The notes beneath the pieces are model-generated. The model was not told the origin of the DNA and did not search any database. It saw only the letters and a program-made list of their open reading frames with translations. The position numbers and the translations under genes are program-made. Source: Ectobius pallidus (lineage: Eukaryota > Arthropoda > Insecta > Blattodea > Ectobiidae). Taken from it: DNA of 64,000 nt. Below, piece after piece: positions 45,206-54,418 of the stretch. Location: positions 4,766,530-4,830,529 of the forward strand of contig CAXKWD010000006.1 of the NCBI GenBank assembly GCA_964059195.1. Reading direction: 5' to 3'. Every line of letters starts with the position of its first letter. Position 1 is the stretch's first letter.

Positions 45206-47518
45206 ATGATGACTGATAAGTTACGAAGAGCATCAAGTATAATGAATATAAGATCATATAGAGGTGCGAGCTGTGGCTCTGATCACTTTTTGATTAAAGT
45301 AGCTTTCAGATGCCGAATCATGAGAAATCAAAGAGAGGAAGGGAATAATAAGAATAAGAAGTATGATATTGGAAAATTGAAAACCCCTGAGGGCAGGGAA
45401 GAGTTTAAATCAGCCATCAAAACAAACTTTGAAAACAGAAATATTAATCAAGAAATGACAGTGGAAACCTTATGGGAATCAACCAAAAGTAGTATCATAG
45501 AAGTGGCTGACAAAGTAATGGGAACAAAAAGGAAAATAGAGAACAAAGAATGGTTTGATGAAGAATGCAAGGAAGCAATATCACAACGAAATGAAGCCCA
45601 TCAAAACTATCTAATGCGACAAACAAGAGGAAGAAAGCAGGAATTAGAATCCCTGAATAGGATAGTACATAAAATATGCCGAAAAAAGAAAAGGGAACAC
45701 ATAAACAAGAAAATACAGGAAATAAACGAAAACCTGGAATCAAGGAATCTCAATAAAGCATACAAAGATATAAAAGTGATGAAAGAAGGCTTCAAAGCTA
45801 GAACAAATCTTTGCAAAAATAAGGATGGAACATTAATTGGCGATAAAAGTCAAATTGAATGTAGATGGAGAGAATATTTTGAGAATCTACTCAATTGCAA
45901 TACAGTGGAAGAGGAAGAGGAGGAAGATCCCTTCTATACTGGTAATGAAGGTACAGAAAGTGGAATCCCAGAAGGAACAACAGAACCTCCCACAAAGGAG
46001 GAGGTAAAGAAAGTAATTAGCTCGCTTAAAAACAATAAAGCACCGGGGTTTGACAAAATACCATCAGAGATTTGGAAATATGGAGGGGACAAACTGTTAA
46101 GCACTCTCTGTGAAATTTTAATTAAAGTTTGGAATACAGAATGTATACCCAATGATTGGAAGAAAAGTATTATATGTCCAGTTTATAAAAAGGGGGACAA
46201 ACTGGAGTGTAGTAATTATAGAGGCATATCGCTACTCTCCACAGCATACAAGATTTTTACCAGTGTTTTAAAATTAAGACTTGAGACATGTGTAGAACCA
46301 GTTTTAGGACCATATCAAAATGGGTTCAGACGAGGTAAATCAACTACTGATGCAATTTTTACTGTAAGACAGACGATGGAGAAATTTTGGGAAGGAAATA
46401 TGGAATTGGTACAGATGTTTGTAGACTTCCAACAGGCATACGACTCTGTTAAACGAAACAAAATAAGGAAAATAATGGAACATTTTAAAATCCCTAACAA
46501 ACTTATACGATTAGTAGAGATAACAATGAGAGAAACATCATCATGCGTACAAATTCAAGGAGAATTGGGTAAATTCTTCCAGGTGAAGCAGGGCCTAAAG
46601 CAAGGTGATGGGCTGGCCCCATTGCTTTTCAACCTCATCCTGGAATACGTAATTAAGAAGGCACACATAAATACTAAAGACACTTTGGAGTATAAATCTA
46701 TGCAAATAGTAGGGTATGCTGATGACCTAAACTTGATGGGAAGATCAGTGGATTCAGTAAAAGAAGCCCTACAACAACTGCAAGAAGCAGGAAAGGAAGC
46801 TGGATTAAAAATAAATGAAAATAAAACAAAAGCTATGATACAAAATAGAAAAAATCTCAACATTCGAGATATAATTCAAACCCAGAACCAAACCATACAA
46901 GTGGTACAAGAATATAAATATCTGGGTGTCCTCCTCAATGGAAAGAACCAGGAACTAATAGAAATACAGCATAGATTGCAAGCAGCCAATAAGGCTTATT
47001 ATTCAGTTTTACCACTGCTGAAAAATCGTGATGCCAACTGGAGAAACCGAGTAATGCTGTACAAAACATTGATCAGAAGCATTATAACATATGGAAGTGA
47101 AAACTGGATCCTCTCGAAGAAAGCGCAAGATATAGTTGATAACTTTGAAAGGAAAATACTTAGAAAGATATTTGGTCCAGTGTTAGTTAATGGAGTATGG
47201 AGGATCAGATATAATCAAGAACTGTACAATATGTATGATGATGTAGCACTCTCTATATTTATGCGAATAAAAAGACTGCAATGGGCAGGACACGTGATAA
47301 GAATGGAAGAAGAACAAATTCCAAAAAGAGTACTGAATGGGAAGTATGGAGGGAGAAGGCCAGTTGGAAGACCACGAGATAGATGGGAAGACAAGATCCG
47401 GGAAGATGCACAAAGCCTACTGCATATCCGAAATTGGAAGAGGATGGCAAAGGACAGACAGGAATGGAGGAGAATTATTGGGGAGGCCATGGTTCGAAAA
47501 CGGACCGAAGTGCCATAG
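45206..47518 (+). CDS. Non-LTR retrotransposon ORF2 (RT), 5'-truncated but open
   Basis: The 770-residue open frame covers the endonuclease end (CGSDHFLIK), a linker rich in basic residues, then reverse transcriptase. RT blocks include SSLKNNKAPGFDKIPSEIWK, SNYRGISLLSTAYKI, NGFRRGKSTTDAIF, FVDFQQAYDSV, KQGLKQGDGLAPLLFN and YADD (504-507). The C-terminal part has LQWAGHVIRM and GRPRDRWED. All RT catalytic residues are present. The LINE begins at 45229, so the ATG and first seven or eight residues are flanking DNA and target duplication. The clade is uncertain; a very short 3' UTR suggests RTE-like. Confidence 0.88.
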   Translation: MMTDKLRRASSIMNIRSYRGASCGSDHFLIKVAFRCRIMRNQREEGNNKNKKYDIGKLKTPEGREEFKSAIKTNFENRNINQEMTVETLWESTKSSIIEVADKVMGTKRKIENKEWFDEECKEAISQRNEAHQNYLMRQTRGRKQELESLNRIVHKICRKKKREHINKKIQEINENLESRNLNKAYKDIKVMKEGFKARTNLCKNKDGTLIGDKSQIECRWREYFENLLNCNTVEEEEEEDPFYTGNEGTESGIPEGTTEPPTKEEVKKVISSLKNNKAPGFDKIPSEIWKYGGDKLLSTLCEILIKVWNTECIPNDWKKSIICPVYKKGDKLECSNYRGISLLSTAYKIFTSVLKLRLETCVEPVLGPYQNGFRRGKSTTDAIFTVRQTMEKFWEGNMELVQMFVDFQQAYDSVKRNKIRKIMEHFKIPNKLIRLVEITMRETSSCVQIQGELGKFFQVKQGLKQGDGLAPLLFNLILEYVIKKAHINTKDTLEYKSMQIVGYADDLNLMGRSVDSVKEALQQLQEAGKEAGLKINENKTKAMIQNRKNLNIRDIIQTQNQTIQVVQEYKYLGVLLNGKNQELIEIQHRLQAANKAYYSVLPLLKNRDANWRNRVMLYKTLIRSIITYGSENWILSKKAQDIVDNFERKILRKIFGPVLVNGVWRIRYNQELYNMYDDVALSIFMRIKRLQWAGHVIRMEEEQIPKRVLNGKYGGRRPVGRPRDRWEDKIREDAQSLLHIRNWKRMAKDRQEWRRIIGEAMVRKRTEVP

Positions 47519-47528
47519 AAGAGAGAGA
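45229..47528 (+). mobile_element. 5'-truncated LINE insertion with 14-bp target duplication
   Basis: GATAAGTTACGAAG occurs at 45215-45228 and again at 47529-47542, bracketing the LINE. The 3' UTR is only about ten bases (a GA-rich run after the stop codon). Intact frame and exact duplication mean a young insertion produced by target-primed reverse transcription that stopped within the endonuclease region. Confidence 0.88.
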
Positions 47529-47544
47529 GATAAGTTACGAAGCA

Positions 47545-47795
47545 ATGATTCAAACTGTAGTGTGAAGTGCACATTCGGGAAACACTTAGTGACAAGCAGA
47601 ATTAATTTTTTTGTGTTTTGCAATTGCAAAACAGTTTTTTAATATATTTCAGCTGTGTTTACACTCCTTTTAGCTTCAAGGCTATATCAGGAGTTCGGGA
47701 TCTGTGTCTGTACAGTAAGGAAGGCCACGGAACTATTGCTTGTCAATTGTTTTTATTGTCGGTGTATTAATGGAGTAAATTTCAACTGATATTAA
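47545..47795. other. Nothing recognised
   Basis: AT-rich flank of the LINE insertion without recognisable features. Confidence 0.35.
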
Positions 47796-47799
47796 TTTA

Positions 47800-47978
47800 A
47801 ATGGTTATGAAATAGAGAGGATGATTCTTGGTATGTAAGTATCCAATTCGGCATTTGCCTTTACGACTAGGGAAACCATGAAAAAACCAATGTCAAATAA
47901 GTCGACCATGGGATTTAAACCTGGGACCTTCGAACGCGAGTCCAAGACGTTACCATCTCGGCCACCTCGCTTGGTACA
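47800..47978 (-). mobile_element. tRNA-derived SINE
   Basis: On the minus strand a tRNA-like head has GCGAGGTGGCCGAGATGG (box A, about 47953-47970) and CAGGTTTAAATCCC (box B, 47913-47926), with a class II (Leu/Ser-like) look between them. It is followed by a body including TTTCCCTAGTCGTAAAGGCA and AATGCCG, a phrase I recall as widespread in insect SINEs. It is not a tRNA gene because the tRNA 3' end runs straight into the body. Confidence 0.78.
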
Positions 47979-47984
47979 AATCAG

Positions 47985-48600
47985 TTGTTATAGTAAATTA
48001 TAGTAAAAGGTGAATAGGGACTGCAAGACCAGACATTTTCCCTAAGAAGACCCCTAAGGAACCTCCAAATTGAATTGACATAGTCCCTTTTTTGTTAACC
48101 GTTACATGAAACAGTGTTAATTGTTAAGTATTGAAAGAATTTTGATTCAGTTGTAATTTATATTTATTTGAGTAAACATTGTGAATATTTGTCTGCTTAC
48201 TAGTTTGCGCTGTATCGCATACAACCCACACAAACATCTCCTAATACAAGAATTCCAGTGAAGCATGGTAAAGGTGGTGCCATAAATTATAAATATTCCT
48301 TTACTGGCGATAGTGAAGAAGTTTATAAGTCACCCAGTTCTTAGGGTTGGGGTCAACGTATCAAAACAAATGAGTTACGTGAGTAGTTGAGAGAATGCTT
48401 GAGGACACTGAATCACCATTTGAAAAGTTAGAGAGTGCACAAGGGTACAATTGGAGAGAAGTTTGTTACAATTTGGGTCGTAAAAAGTAGTTAGGTTAGA
48501 AATGGAAGCAATGCAATTACTCGGTACTGAGCCACCTGAGACCATGGGTTCTTTATATGAGAAACACTCCGAAAACATCGCTGAGTAACTTGTGAAAGTT
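47985..48600. other. Nothing recognised
   Basis: No coding motif, terminal repeat or internal repeat was recognised. Confidence 0.35.
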
Positions 48601-49066
48601 TATGTTAATTAAGGGAGATGGTGGACATTTAAACACTTTAGATTTCACTTTTACTAACATTTTTGCAGAATGTACATTACATGGGCTTTGCCCGCATTTT
48701 CAACTGCTAGTCGACTGTTAAATCCTTGCTTGGAGAATACAAATGTGCTCTCCGGTGTAGATTTTATGAACCTCTTGCGGTATTTCAAAATTCATCAACC
48801 TATCTTCAAACTTTTTTATATAAATAAATAAATAAATAAACATAAAGATGCAGAAGTCTAGGCAAAGATTTATATGAAAAAGTTGATCAAGAGGTTAATA
48901 AAATCTACACCGGAGAGCACATTTGTATTCTCCAAGCAAGGATTTGACAGTTGGCTAGCAGTTGAAAATGTGGGCAAAGCCCATGAAACGTACTTTCTGC
49001 AAAAATGTAAGTAAAAGTGAAATCCAAATTGTTTAAATGTCCACCATCTCAATTAATTAACATAGT
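48601..49066. repeat. Inverted repeat, about 180-bp arms, AT-repeat centre
   Basis: The left arm (48601-48780) reads TTAATTAAGGGAGATGGTGG and later GGAGAATACAAATGTGCTCTCC; the right arm (about 48885-49066) is its inverted copy. The spacer holds an (AAAT)n run near 48825-48842. The arms can translate to FSTASQLSNPCLENTNVLSG, not recognised. Confidence 0.8.
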
Positions 49067-49227
49067 ATATTGCTTCACTGTATAAAAGTTCCATTATTTT
49101 ATGGTAATTATGAAAGTTTGTCAGTAGAGTTCTGATTTACCCTATATACGTAATTAACTTTTTAAATAACACCGCCAAATTAATAACACCAAAATATTAA
49201 AATAGTAGATCTCTAGTAATAGCTTAC

Positions 49228-49399
49228 CACATCCTCCGGAATCTTGAACTGGAAAAGTGTGAGGCAACCATTTCTCATCATTGTATCGTCGCCTTTGTGT
49301 GTGCTCATTCCATTTATTAACGTAGTAATTATTCTTTTCTTTTCCTTCACTCTGAACACATTCTTCTCCTTCCCTTTCACAATATAAAAGAGCGTTGCA
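49228..49399 (-). other. Candidate exon of unknown gene
   Basis: A 172-nt minus-strand frame lies between a polypyrimidine-AG acceptor (TTCCTACTTTTCCAG) and a GTAAGC donor. It encodes a polar peptide beginning CNALLYCEREGEECVQ and ending VQDSGGCG. It does not resemble ZER1, and its phase-1 donor cannot join the phase-0 zer-1 exon at 33831. It may belong to another gene or be chance. Confidence 0.22.
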
Positions 49400-49463
49400 C
49401 TGGAAAAGTAGGAAACACACAGATATATAATTGTTTACACTGCACATATCACGATGAGTTAAA

Positions 49464-49833
49464 GCAAGTTTACACGACGAAATCAGGATTCATAACTAAG
49501 TTTCACAAGCACAAGATGTACTGGCAACGAGTTACGACACTACGCAGTTTCGGCTGTTTCCAACTTCTCACAAAACTATAGTAATAATAATTTTGATATT
49601 ATATGCTTATTCAACTTGATCGCATCTTGTAAAATGAAGTGAGGAAACTGTGAAATGCCTGGATTCATACGTGTTTCAAACGTGTATATGGGATTTCAAC
49701 AACTTGAACTTCAGAAATAAAATGAAACGTGCGATTGTACTGGAATTAGTTTTTAAGAAAATGGGTTTAATGTTTCACGAAATCACTTTCATGCAAGTAG
49801 ATACAAAACCTGGTGTCATCGTGTAAACTAGTC
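49464..49833 (+). mobile_element. Non-autonomous DNA element with GTTTACACGAYGA ends
   Basis: GCAAGTTTACACGACGAAAT at the left and the inverted CCTGGTGTCATCGTGTAAAC at the right form imperfect terminal repeats. The element is about 370 bp with no transposase. The inner sequence matches 34700-35040 in reverse. Confidence 0.7.
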
Positions 49834-49839
49834 TTTACT

Positions 49840-50488
49840 GTGGTAATGAACGTCCATTCACAGATGGCAGCACTAGCAGTTTATTAGTTACTTTCTCAGA
49901 AAACAATTGAATGGCGTCCTTTGTTATTTCATATTATTTGCTTTCTGTAGGACTCCATTCAAGTCTATCAGAAAATAAAGCATAAATTTATCACAGCTGC
50001 ATTAAAATGACTATTTAACCGATAATATGTGATAATTAATAAAATGTATTCAAACTAACACAGCAAGTTTACTAAAACAAGGCATTCATGTGACATCCAC
50101 TTATTCAAGTATTGCTTGATGAAATTTAATATTGATGATTTCTTGTGAAAAATATAATTATATTATGTTATAGTTATATGCACATAGCAACAGATGTAGA
50201 AGCTTGGCTGAAATTTTCCTTCACCACAGCGTCCATTCATGCTGTTGCTGGATCCTGACCAGATGTGATCAGAATAGATCTTAATGTACCGATGCAATGA
50301 TGACATGCAGAGTGTCTGTAGGAGGTGATAAAGAGTGATGAGCTAAACAGTCAAAGACAATTTCTTAAGGGGAGACACAGAAACAGGCCAAGTTCATTTC
50401 TTCCCCCCCCCCCTCCCGCACAAGCTGGGCACATTTCCAGAATTAATTACACTTTTACGGAGACAAGTAATCATCATAGTTAATCCCA
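49840..50488. other. Nothing recognised
   Basis: Holds a short C run near 50403-50415. No gene or terminal repeats seen. Confidence 0.35.
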
Positions 50489-50489
50489 C

Positions 50490-50610
50490 AAGAGTTTATG
50501 GGTTTATCAATGGATTTGCGACTGTGTAGCAACTCATAAACTTGAGTTGGATTTATTAAGACTATTCCCTCAATACAACGTAATGGATTATATAAATAAT
50601 AATATTATAT
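50490..50610 (+). repeat. Partial copy of the 19470-20800 repeat
   Basis: AACTTGAGTTGGATTTATTA and GGATTATATAAATAATAATA correspond to 19573-19632, with matching sequence upstream (GAGTTTAT.GG.TTATC). It runs into the outer end of the inverted repeat at 50583. Confidence 0.65.
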
Positions 50611-50690
50611 TCTAACATAAATAGTTATTTCTGTACAGAGTCAACATTTAAAAAACACTTCTTGCTCCACTTACTTTAAGTTTCCAGGGA

Positions 50691-50963
50691 TTACTCCCTC
50701 ATCCTCAGCTGGTGGTTGACTGATACCAATCCTACAGTGTTACCACTCCTATTACCTAAAAAACTAAATATCCCATCTGCTGCTGGGACATCAAAATTCA
50801 AGATCTTGTTTTTGTTCTTAATGATGAATATCTTCTCCCAAACTCCTAACTCAGATGGATTTTTTATATGTTTCAAAAGTTTGATCTCTTTCTTGATGTG
50901 GTGATCATCTTTTTTTCTAAATTCAGTACTACAATTACAGGATAATATCCCATCTACTCTCAT
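50691..50963 (-). pseudogene. Penelope-like GIY-YIG C-terminal fragment
   Basis: The 90-residue minus-strand frame includes KNPSELGVWEKIFIIKNKNK and NFDVP, matching the end of the GIY-YIG domain in the fragment at 4027-4593 (INWEKIFILKH, NFEIP), then the tail GLVSVNHQLRMRE. The GIY and YIG motifs and the RT are missing. Confidence 0.75.
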
Positions 50964-51324
50964 TAATGCACAAGAATTTTTGAAACAATACCAAATAAAT
51001 CAACTAAATTTTTGTTGGAATGAGACAACACCTTCTGAGATAATTAAGTTGGTAACTAAATTTTCTAACTCCAGATCTATGGATCATTACTGGTTGTCGA
51101 ATTATATTGTAAAGCAAACTATACATGCTATTAGTGAACCATTGTCTTTCATCATTAACAATTGCTTATCAGAAGGTTATTTTTCTCCTCTTTTGAAAAT
51201 ATCTAAAGTGATTCCTATCTTTAAAAAGGGAGATAAGTCACAATTCCAGAATTATAGACCAGTATCAATAGTAGCATCTGTAGGATTGGTATCAGTCAAC
51301 CACCAGCTGAGGATGAGGGAGTAA
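50964..51324 (+). pseudogene. LINE RT N-terminal fragment fused to Penelope-like tail
   Basis: The plus-strand frame includes SRSMDHYWLSNYIVKQ, then FIINNCLSEGYFSPLLKISK and IPIFKKGDKSQFQNYRPVSI. These are the first conserved blocks of a Jockey/CR1-type reverse transcriptase. It then passes in frame into GLVSVNHQLRMRE, the Penelope-like tail supplied by the right inverted arm. The catalytic blocks are lost. Confidence 0.78.
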
Positions 51325-51343
51325 TCCCTGGAAACTAGTCCTG
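51304..51343 (+). ncRNA. Hammerhead ribozyme-like motif at Penelope-like 3' end
   Basis: CAG (helix I), CTGAGGA (51307-51313), an AGGGA-GTAA-TCCCT stem-loop, GAAA (51331-51334), C-TA-GT (two-pair helix III), C as cleavage base (51340), and CTG pairing with CAG. The TAA stop of the Penelope-like frame lies in the stem II loop. The partner arm at 50688-50720 lacks the 12 bases that carry helix III and the cleavage site. Confidence 0.5.
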
Positions 51344-51444
51344 CAACTTAAAGTAAGCGGAGCAAGAAGTGTTTTTTAAATGTTGACTCTGTACATAACT
51401 ATTTATATTAGAATATAATATTATTATTTATATAATCCATTAAA

Positions 51445-51625
51445 GTGTTGCTTCTCTGTTGATTTCCACATGTGAGTGTTTGCAACAACTTTTTTGCTCG
51501 TTAAAAACTATTTTCATTCATTCTAGTGTTGATATTTTTCTACATATTTTCTTGTTTTGTGGAGTAAAGGCCTCCTATAGAGATTGATTGTTTAAGACAT
51601 TGCCTACTGTGTTTGTATAAGTTAA
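51445..51625. other. Nothing recognised; possible LINE 5' UTR
   Basis: Short stretch upstream of the PHD-finger ORF1. No promoter element identified. Confidence 0.3.
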
Positions 51626-51626
51626 G

Positions 51627-52805
51627 ATGACGCCGGGTGTAGTTTCTGCTAAAGACGCTATGGTGAAAATTAACAGAAAATTTGCATCTACATGTAAATG
51701 TTGTAGAAAAAGAGTGCTTAAGGGCATAAATTGTGATAGATGCAATATGTGGTTGCATGGGAAATGTGCTCAAGTGGAAATTGATGAGATTAACGAGGAA
51801 GATGAGTGGTTGTGCAATACCTGCCTGATAGAGGAAAGCAAGGAAGATCTGATGAATGAAATTAAGACAAAGGACACCATTATTCAAGGAGGAAGTGATG
51901 TTGAAGGAGGAAGGAGGAAGTGGAGATGTTGAAGGAGGAAGTGGAAAATCTTGTAAAAGAAAAGAATGAGCTAAAAAAAGAAAAACAAAGAACTTGGCGA
52001 AAAGCTGGAAAAAAATGAAAGAGAATTTACTGAAGTTCGCCATAACCTCAAACGTAATCGAGCATTAGAAATAACTGAGCATGACTATACGCAGGGAGTG
52101 GAGACTCCAAACAGATTCCAAATTCTAGGCACAGAGGAGGAAAACATGACGAGAGGAAACCTAATCGAAAACAAAAACACAATAAATAAGTGGACTAGAG
52201 TAAACTATCAGTATAATAAATGGGGGAAAAAATCAAATAAGAATATAGGAGAGGCAGTACAGAATCCCTTGAATAGAACAACAAGTTCACAAGATGGACA
52301 ACAAGATGTGGTAGTACTTGGCGATTCTATTGTGAAACATGTGTACGTGCCATCTGCAAAGGTGGAGTGTTTCAGGGGAATTAGGGCTGAACAGTTAGGC
52401 AGCCTGATAGATGGAAACAGAGCCAACATAAAACGGGGCCCCAAAGCAGTTGTACTACATGTGGGAACAAATAACCTAAAAAGTGCAGGCTCAGCAGATG
52501 ATGTTATGGGAGAAATATATGGGACCATAAGAACACTGAAAAATAAATATACGAAGTCACTAGTGATAGTAAACGGTGTGGTGAAGAGACGTGACATAAA
52601 TATGAAGTTCATTGACAGTGTGAATGAAAGCATTAGGTGGGCATGTCAGTCACTAAAGTGTATATTTGTTGACATCAACAAGCAGCTAAAATATGACTGC
52701 ATAGGTAAAGATGGTGTACATCTGAATAGGAAGGGATCTCACACACTAGGTAATATAATAGAAAGTGTAATCAATGTATGTCTAGATCGAAATCAGGGAA
52801 ACTAG
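51627..52805 (+). pseudogene. LINE ORF1: PHD finger plus SGNH esterase-like domain
   Basis: The first frame (51627-51932) has a PHD-type zinc finger: CKCC, then CDRCNMWLHGKC and WLCNTC, a Cys4-His-Cys3 pattern. It breaks near 51905, where a coiled-coil-like KEEVENLVKEKNELKKEK continues in another frame. The second frame (ATG 52098, 235 residues) is an SGNH/GDSL hydrolase: VLGDSIV with the nucleophile serine at residue 77, GTNN at 123-126, and DGVH with catalytic Asp205 and His208. PHD and esterase domains are known from ORF1 of CR1-type LINEs. The esterase part looks catalytically complete. It lies directly upstream of an endonuclease frame at 53114, possibly the ORF2 of the same element. Confidence 0.82.
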
Positions 52806-52876
52806 GAATGAGGAAGGAAGATGGGAATTTGAAGAGTCATAGAAGTGAAGGATTGAGAACTAAAACAGAGAATATT

Positions 52877-53096
52877 AATGATTTATGTATAGCGTAGAGC
52901 TTTATCACTGGTACTCACTACTAAATTGCGGTATTTTGTTACCTGTTGGAGCGCTTTCAACCGCATGGAGCGGCCATCTTCAGGAGTTGCTGAAGATGGC
53001 CGCTCCATGCGGTTGAAAGCGCTCCAACAGGTACCAAAATACCGCAATTTAGTAGTGAGTACCAGTGATAAAGCTCTACGCTATACATAAATCATT
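52877..53096. repeat. Near-perfect hairpin, 107-bp arms, 6-base loop
   Basis: Arms 52877-52983 and 52990-53096 pair with a single noticed mismatch (GTATTTTGTTACC against GGTACCAAAATAC) around the loop GAGTTG. Each arm carries CTGAAGATGGCCGCTCCATG. It lies between the LINE ORF1 and the endonuclease frame. Such near-identity means a recent origin or copying by template switch. Confidence 0.95.
52986..53028 (+). ncRNA. Hammerhead ribozyme-like motif, best copy
   Basis: GTTG (52986-52989), CTGAAGA (52990-52996), a GGCCGC-TCCAT-GCGGTT stem-loop, GAAA (53015-53018), GCGCT giving a two-pair helix III with loop CG, C (53024) as cleavage base, and CAAC (53025-53028) pairing fully with GTTG. All conserved core positions of a type I hammerhead are present. 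One extra T separates the core from stem II, as in the other copies. Predicted cleavage would fall after 53024. Confidence 0.55.
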
Positions 53097-53113
53097 AAGA
53101 TTATCGCTACAGA

Positions 53114-54418
53114 ATGGACAAAACTCAAGAGAATATTAATAAAATATATGAAGTTTTTAAAAGAAAAAAGAAAGAAGAAGCAAAGGAAAAACTAAATATT
53201 AACCATAAAATTAGAATAGCCACATGGAACGTAAGAAGCTTATACTCTGGGAAACTTGAGACAGTCATTAGGGAAGCTGACCAAAGGAAAATAGACATAC
53301 TAGGATTAAGCGAAGTAAGGTGGAATGGTGATGGTTACTTTCATAAAGAGGGTAAGCTCATTTACTTCTCAGGACCAGCGGTCACAAGGGAAAATGGAGT
53401 GGTCATTTTAATTAACAGCAATATGTCAAATGCAGTATTGGATTTCAGTTCAGTGAGTGATAGAATCATAATGATAAGAATGAAAGCAACCCCAATAAAC
53501 TTAACTGTTATTCAAGTATATGCTCCCACAGTTCAAGCAAATGACACAGACATGATTTGTTCTATATGAAAGTTCAAGATACTGTAAATAGAGTTTCAAA
53601 AAAAGATATTTTGTTTATAATCGGAGACTGGAATGCAAAAGTTGGCAACTCAGGAATGAAGAATATTACTGGAAGCTACGGAATGGGAAAAAGGAACAGT
53701 AGAGGGGATAGATTCATAGAATTCTGTGCGGAAAATAATCTTTATGTCGCAAATACCATGTTTCAGAAACAAGAAAAATATTTATACACTTGGACCTCTC
53801 CTGACAATAAATATAAAAATCAGATAGACTATGTATTAGGAAACTATAGATGGAGAAGTGCAGTAGAAGATGTTACTACAGTTCCAGATGCAGACTGTGG
53901 AAGTGATCATGAACTATTGACTGCAGTGGTTAAATCAAATTGAAAAAGATATGCAGGGTAAAAAGTGCTGCCTGCAGTTTGGATTTAGGAAAGATACCAC
54001 CAACTTACAGGGAAGCTGTTTCAAAAAGACTCAATGACGCTAGTGTTAACATTGAAGATCCACACATAATGTGGGAAAATATAAAGGAGATAATCTTAGA
54101 AGAAGCACATCGTCACATTCCTAAAAAGCAAAAAATAAAAAATAACTGGCTTTCAGATGAGACAGTATAAGTGGCAGAACATAGGAAAAAAGCTAAGATG
54201 ACTGGAAAATTAGATCAAGTTAGGGAACTAAATAGGATCTTTCAACGCCGGGCAAGACAAGACAAAGAAAAATTCATACAGGAAAAATGTAAAGAGGTGG
54301 AAGAATATAACATCAAACACAGATCAAAAGAGATGTTTCACGTTATAAGAACTATGACGAAAGATTTTAAACCAATAGCTGGAACAGTAAAAGATGAGTA
54401 TGGACAAGTAATTACAAC
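53114..54418 (+). pseudogene. RTE-like LINE, endonuclease part (5' of nested BEL)
   Basis: Frames 53114-53569, 53557-53943, 53940-54170 and 54171 onward together read as an APE endonuclease: IATWNVRSLYSGKLE, SEVRWNGDGY, IQVYAPT, GDWNAKVG, YTWTSPDNKYKNQIDY and CGSDHELL. A linker to the RT follows. One frameshift near 53560, one near 53940 and a TAA before 54171 break it. WTSPD..Y.NQIDY is typical of RTE/BovB-like endonucleases in my memory. It is interrupted at 54418 by the BEL element and resumes at 63359 in register. Confidence 0.83.

Larger units (their letters stand above)
50583..51440. mobile_element. Penelope-like/LINE chimera between inverted repeats
   Basis: Arms of about 155-165 bp (50583-50738 and 51276-51440) are inverted copies containing the Penelope-like 3' coding tail, stop codon, hammerhead-like motif and 3' flank. 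The left arm continues into a minus-strand Penelope-like C-terminus, and the right arm is joined to a plus-strand LINE RT fragment. The arms differ by a 12-base gap just after GAAAC. Confidence 0.8.

Noticed and set aside
45206..47518. Host gene encoding a 770-residue protein
   Set aside because: Content is LINE reverse transcriptase and the edges are a 14-bp target duplication; the start codon is accidental.
47913..47976. tRNA-Leu/Ser gene on the minus strand
   Set aside because: The tRNA-like head passes directly into a SINE body with no acceptor-stem 3' strand, so it is a SINE promoter.
48870..49052. Small conserved peptide from the inverted repeat
   Set aside because: The similar peptide from both arms follows from DNA duplication; no independent evidence of coding.
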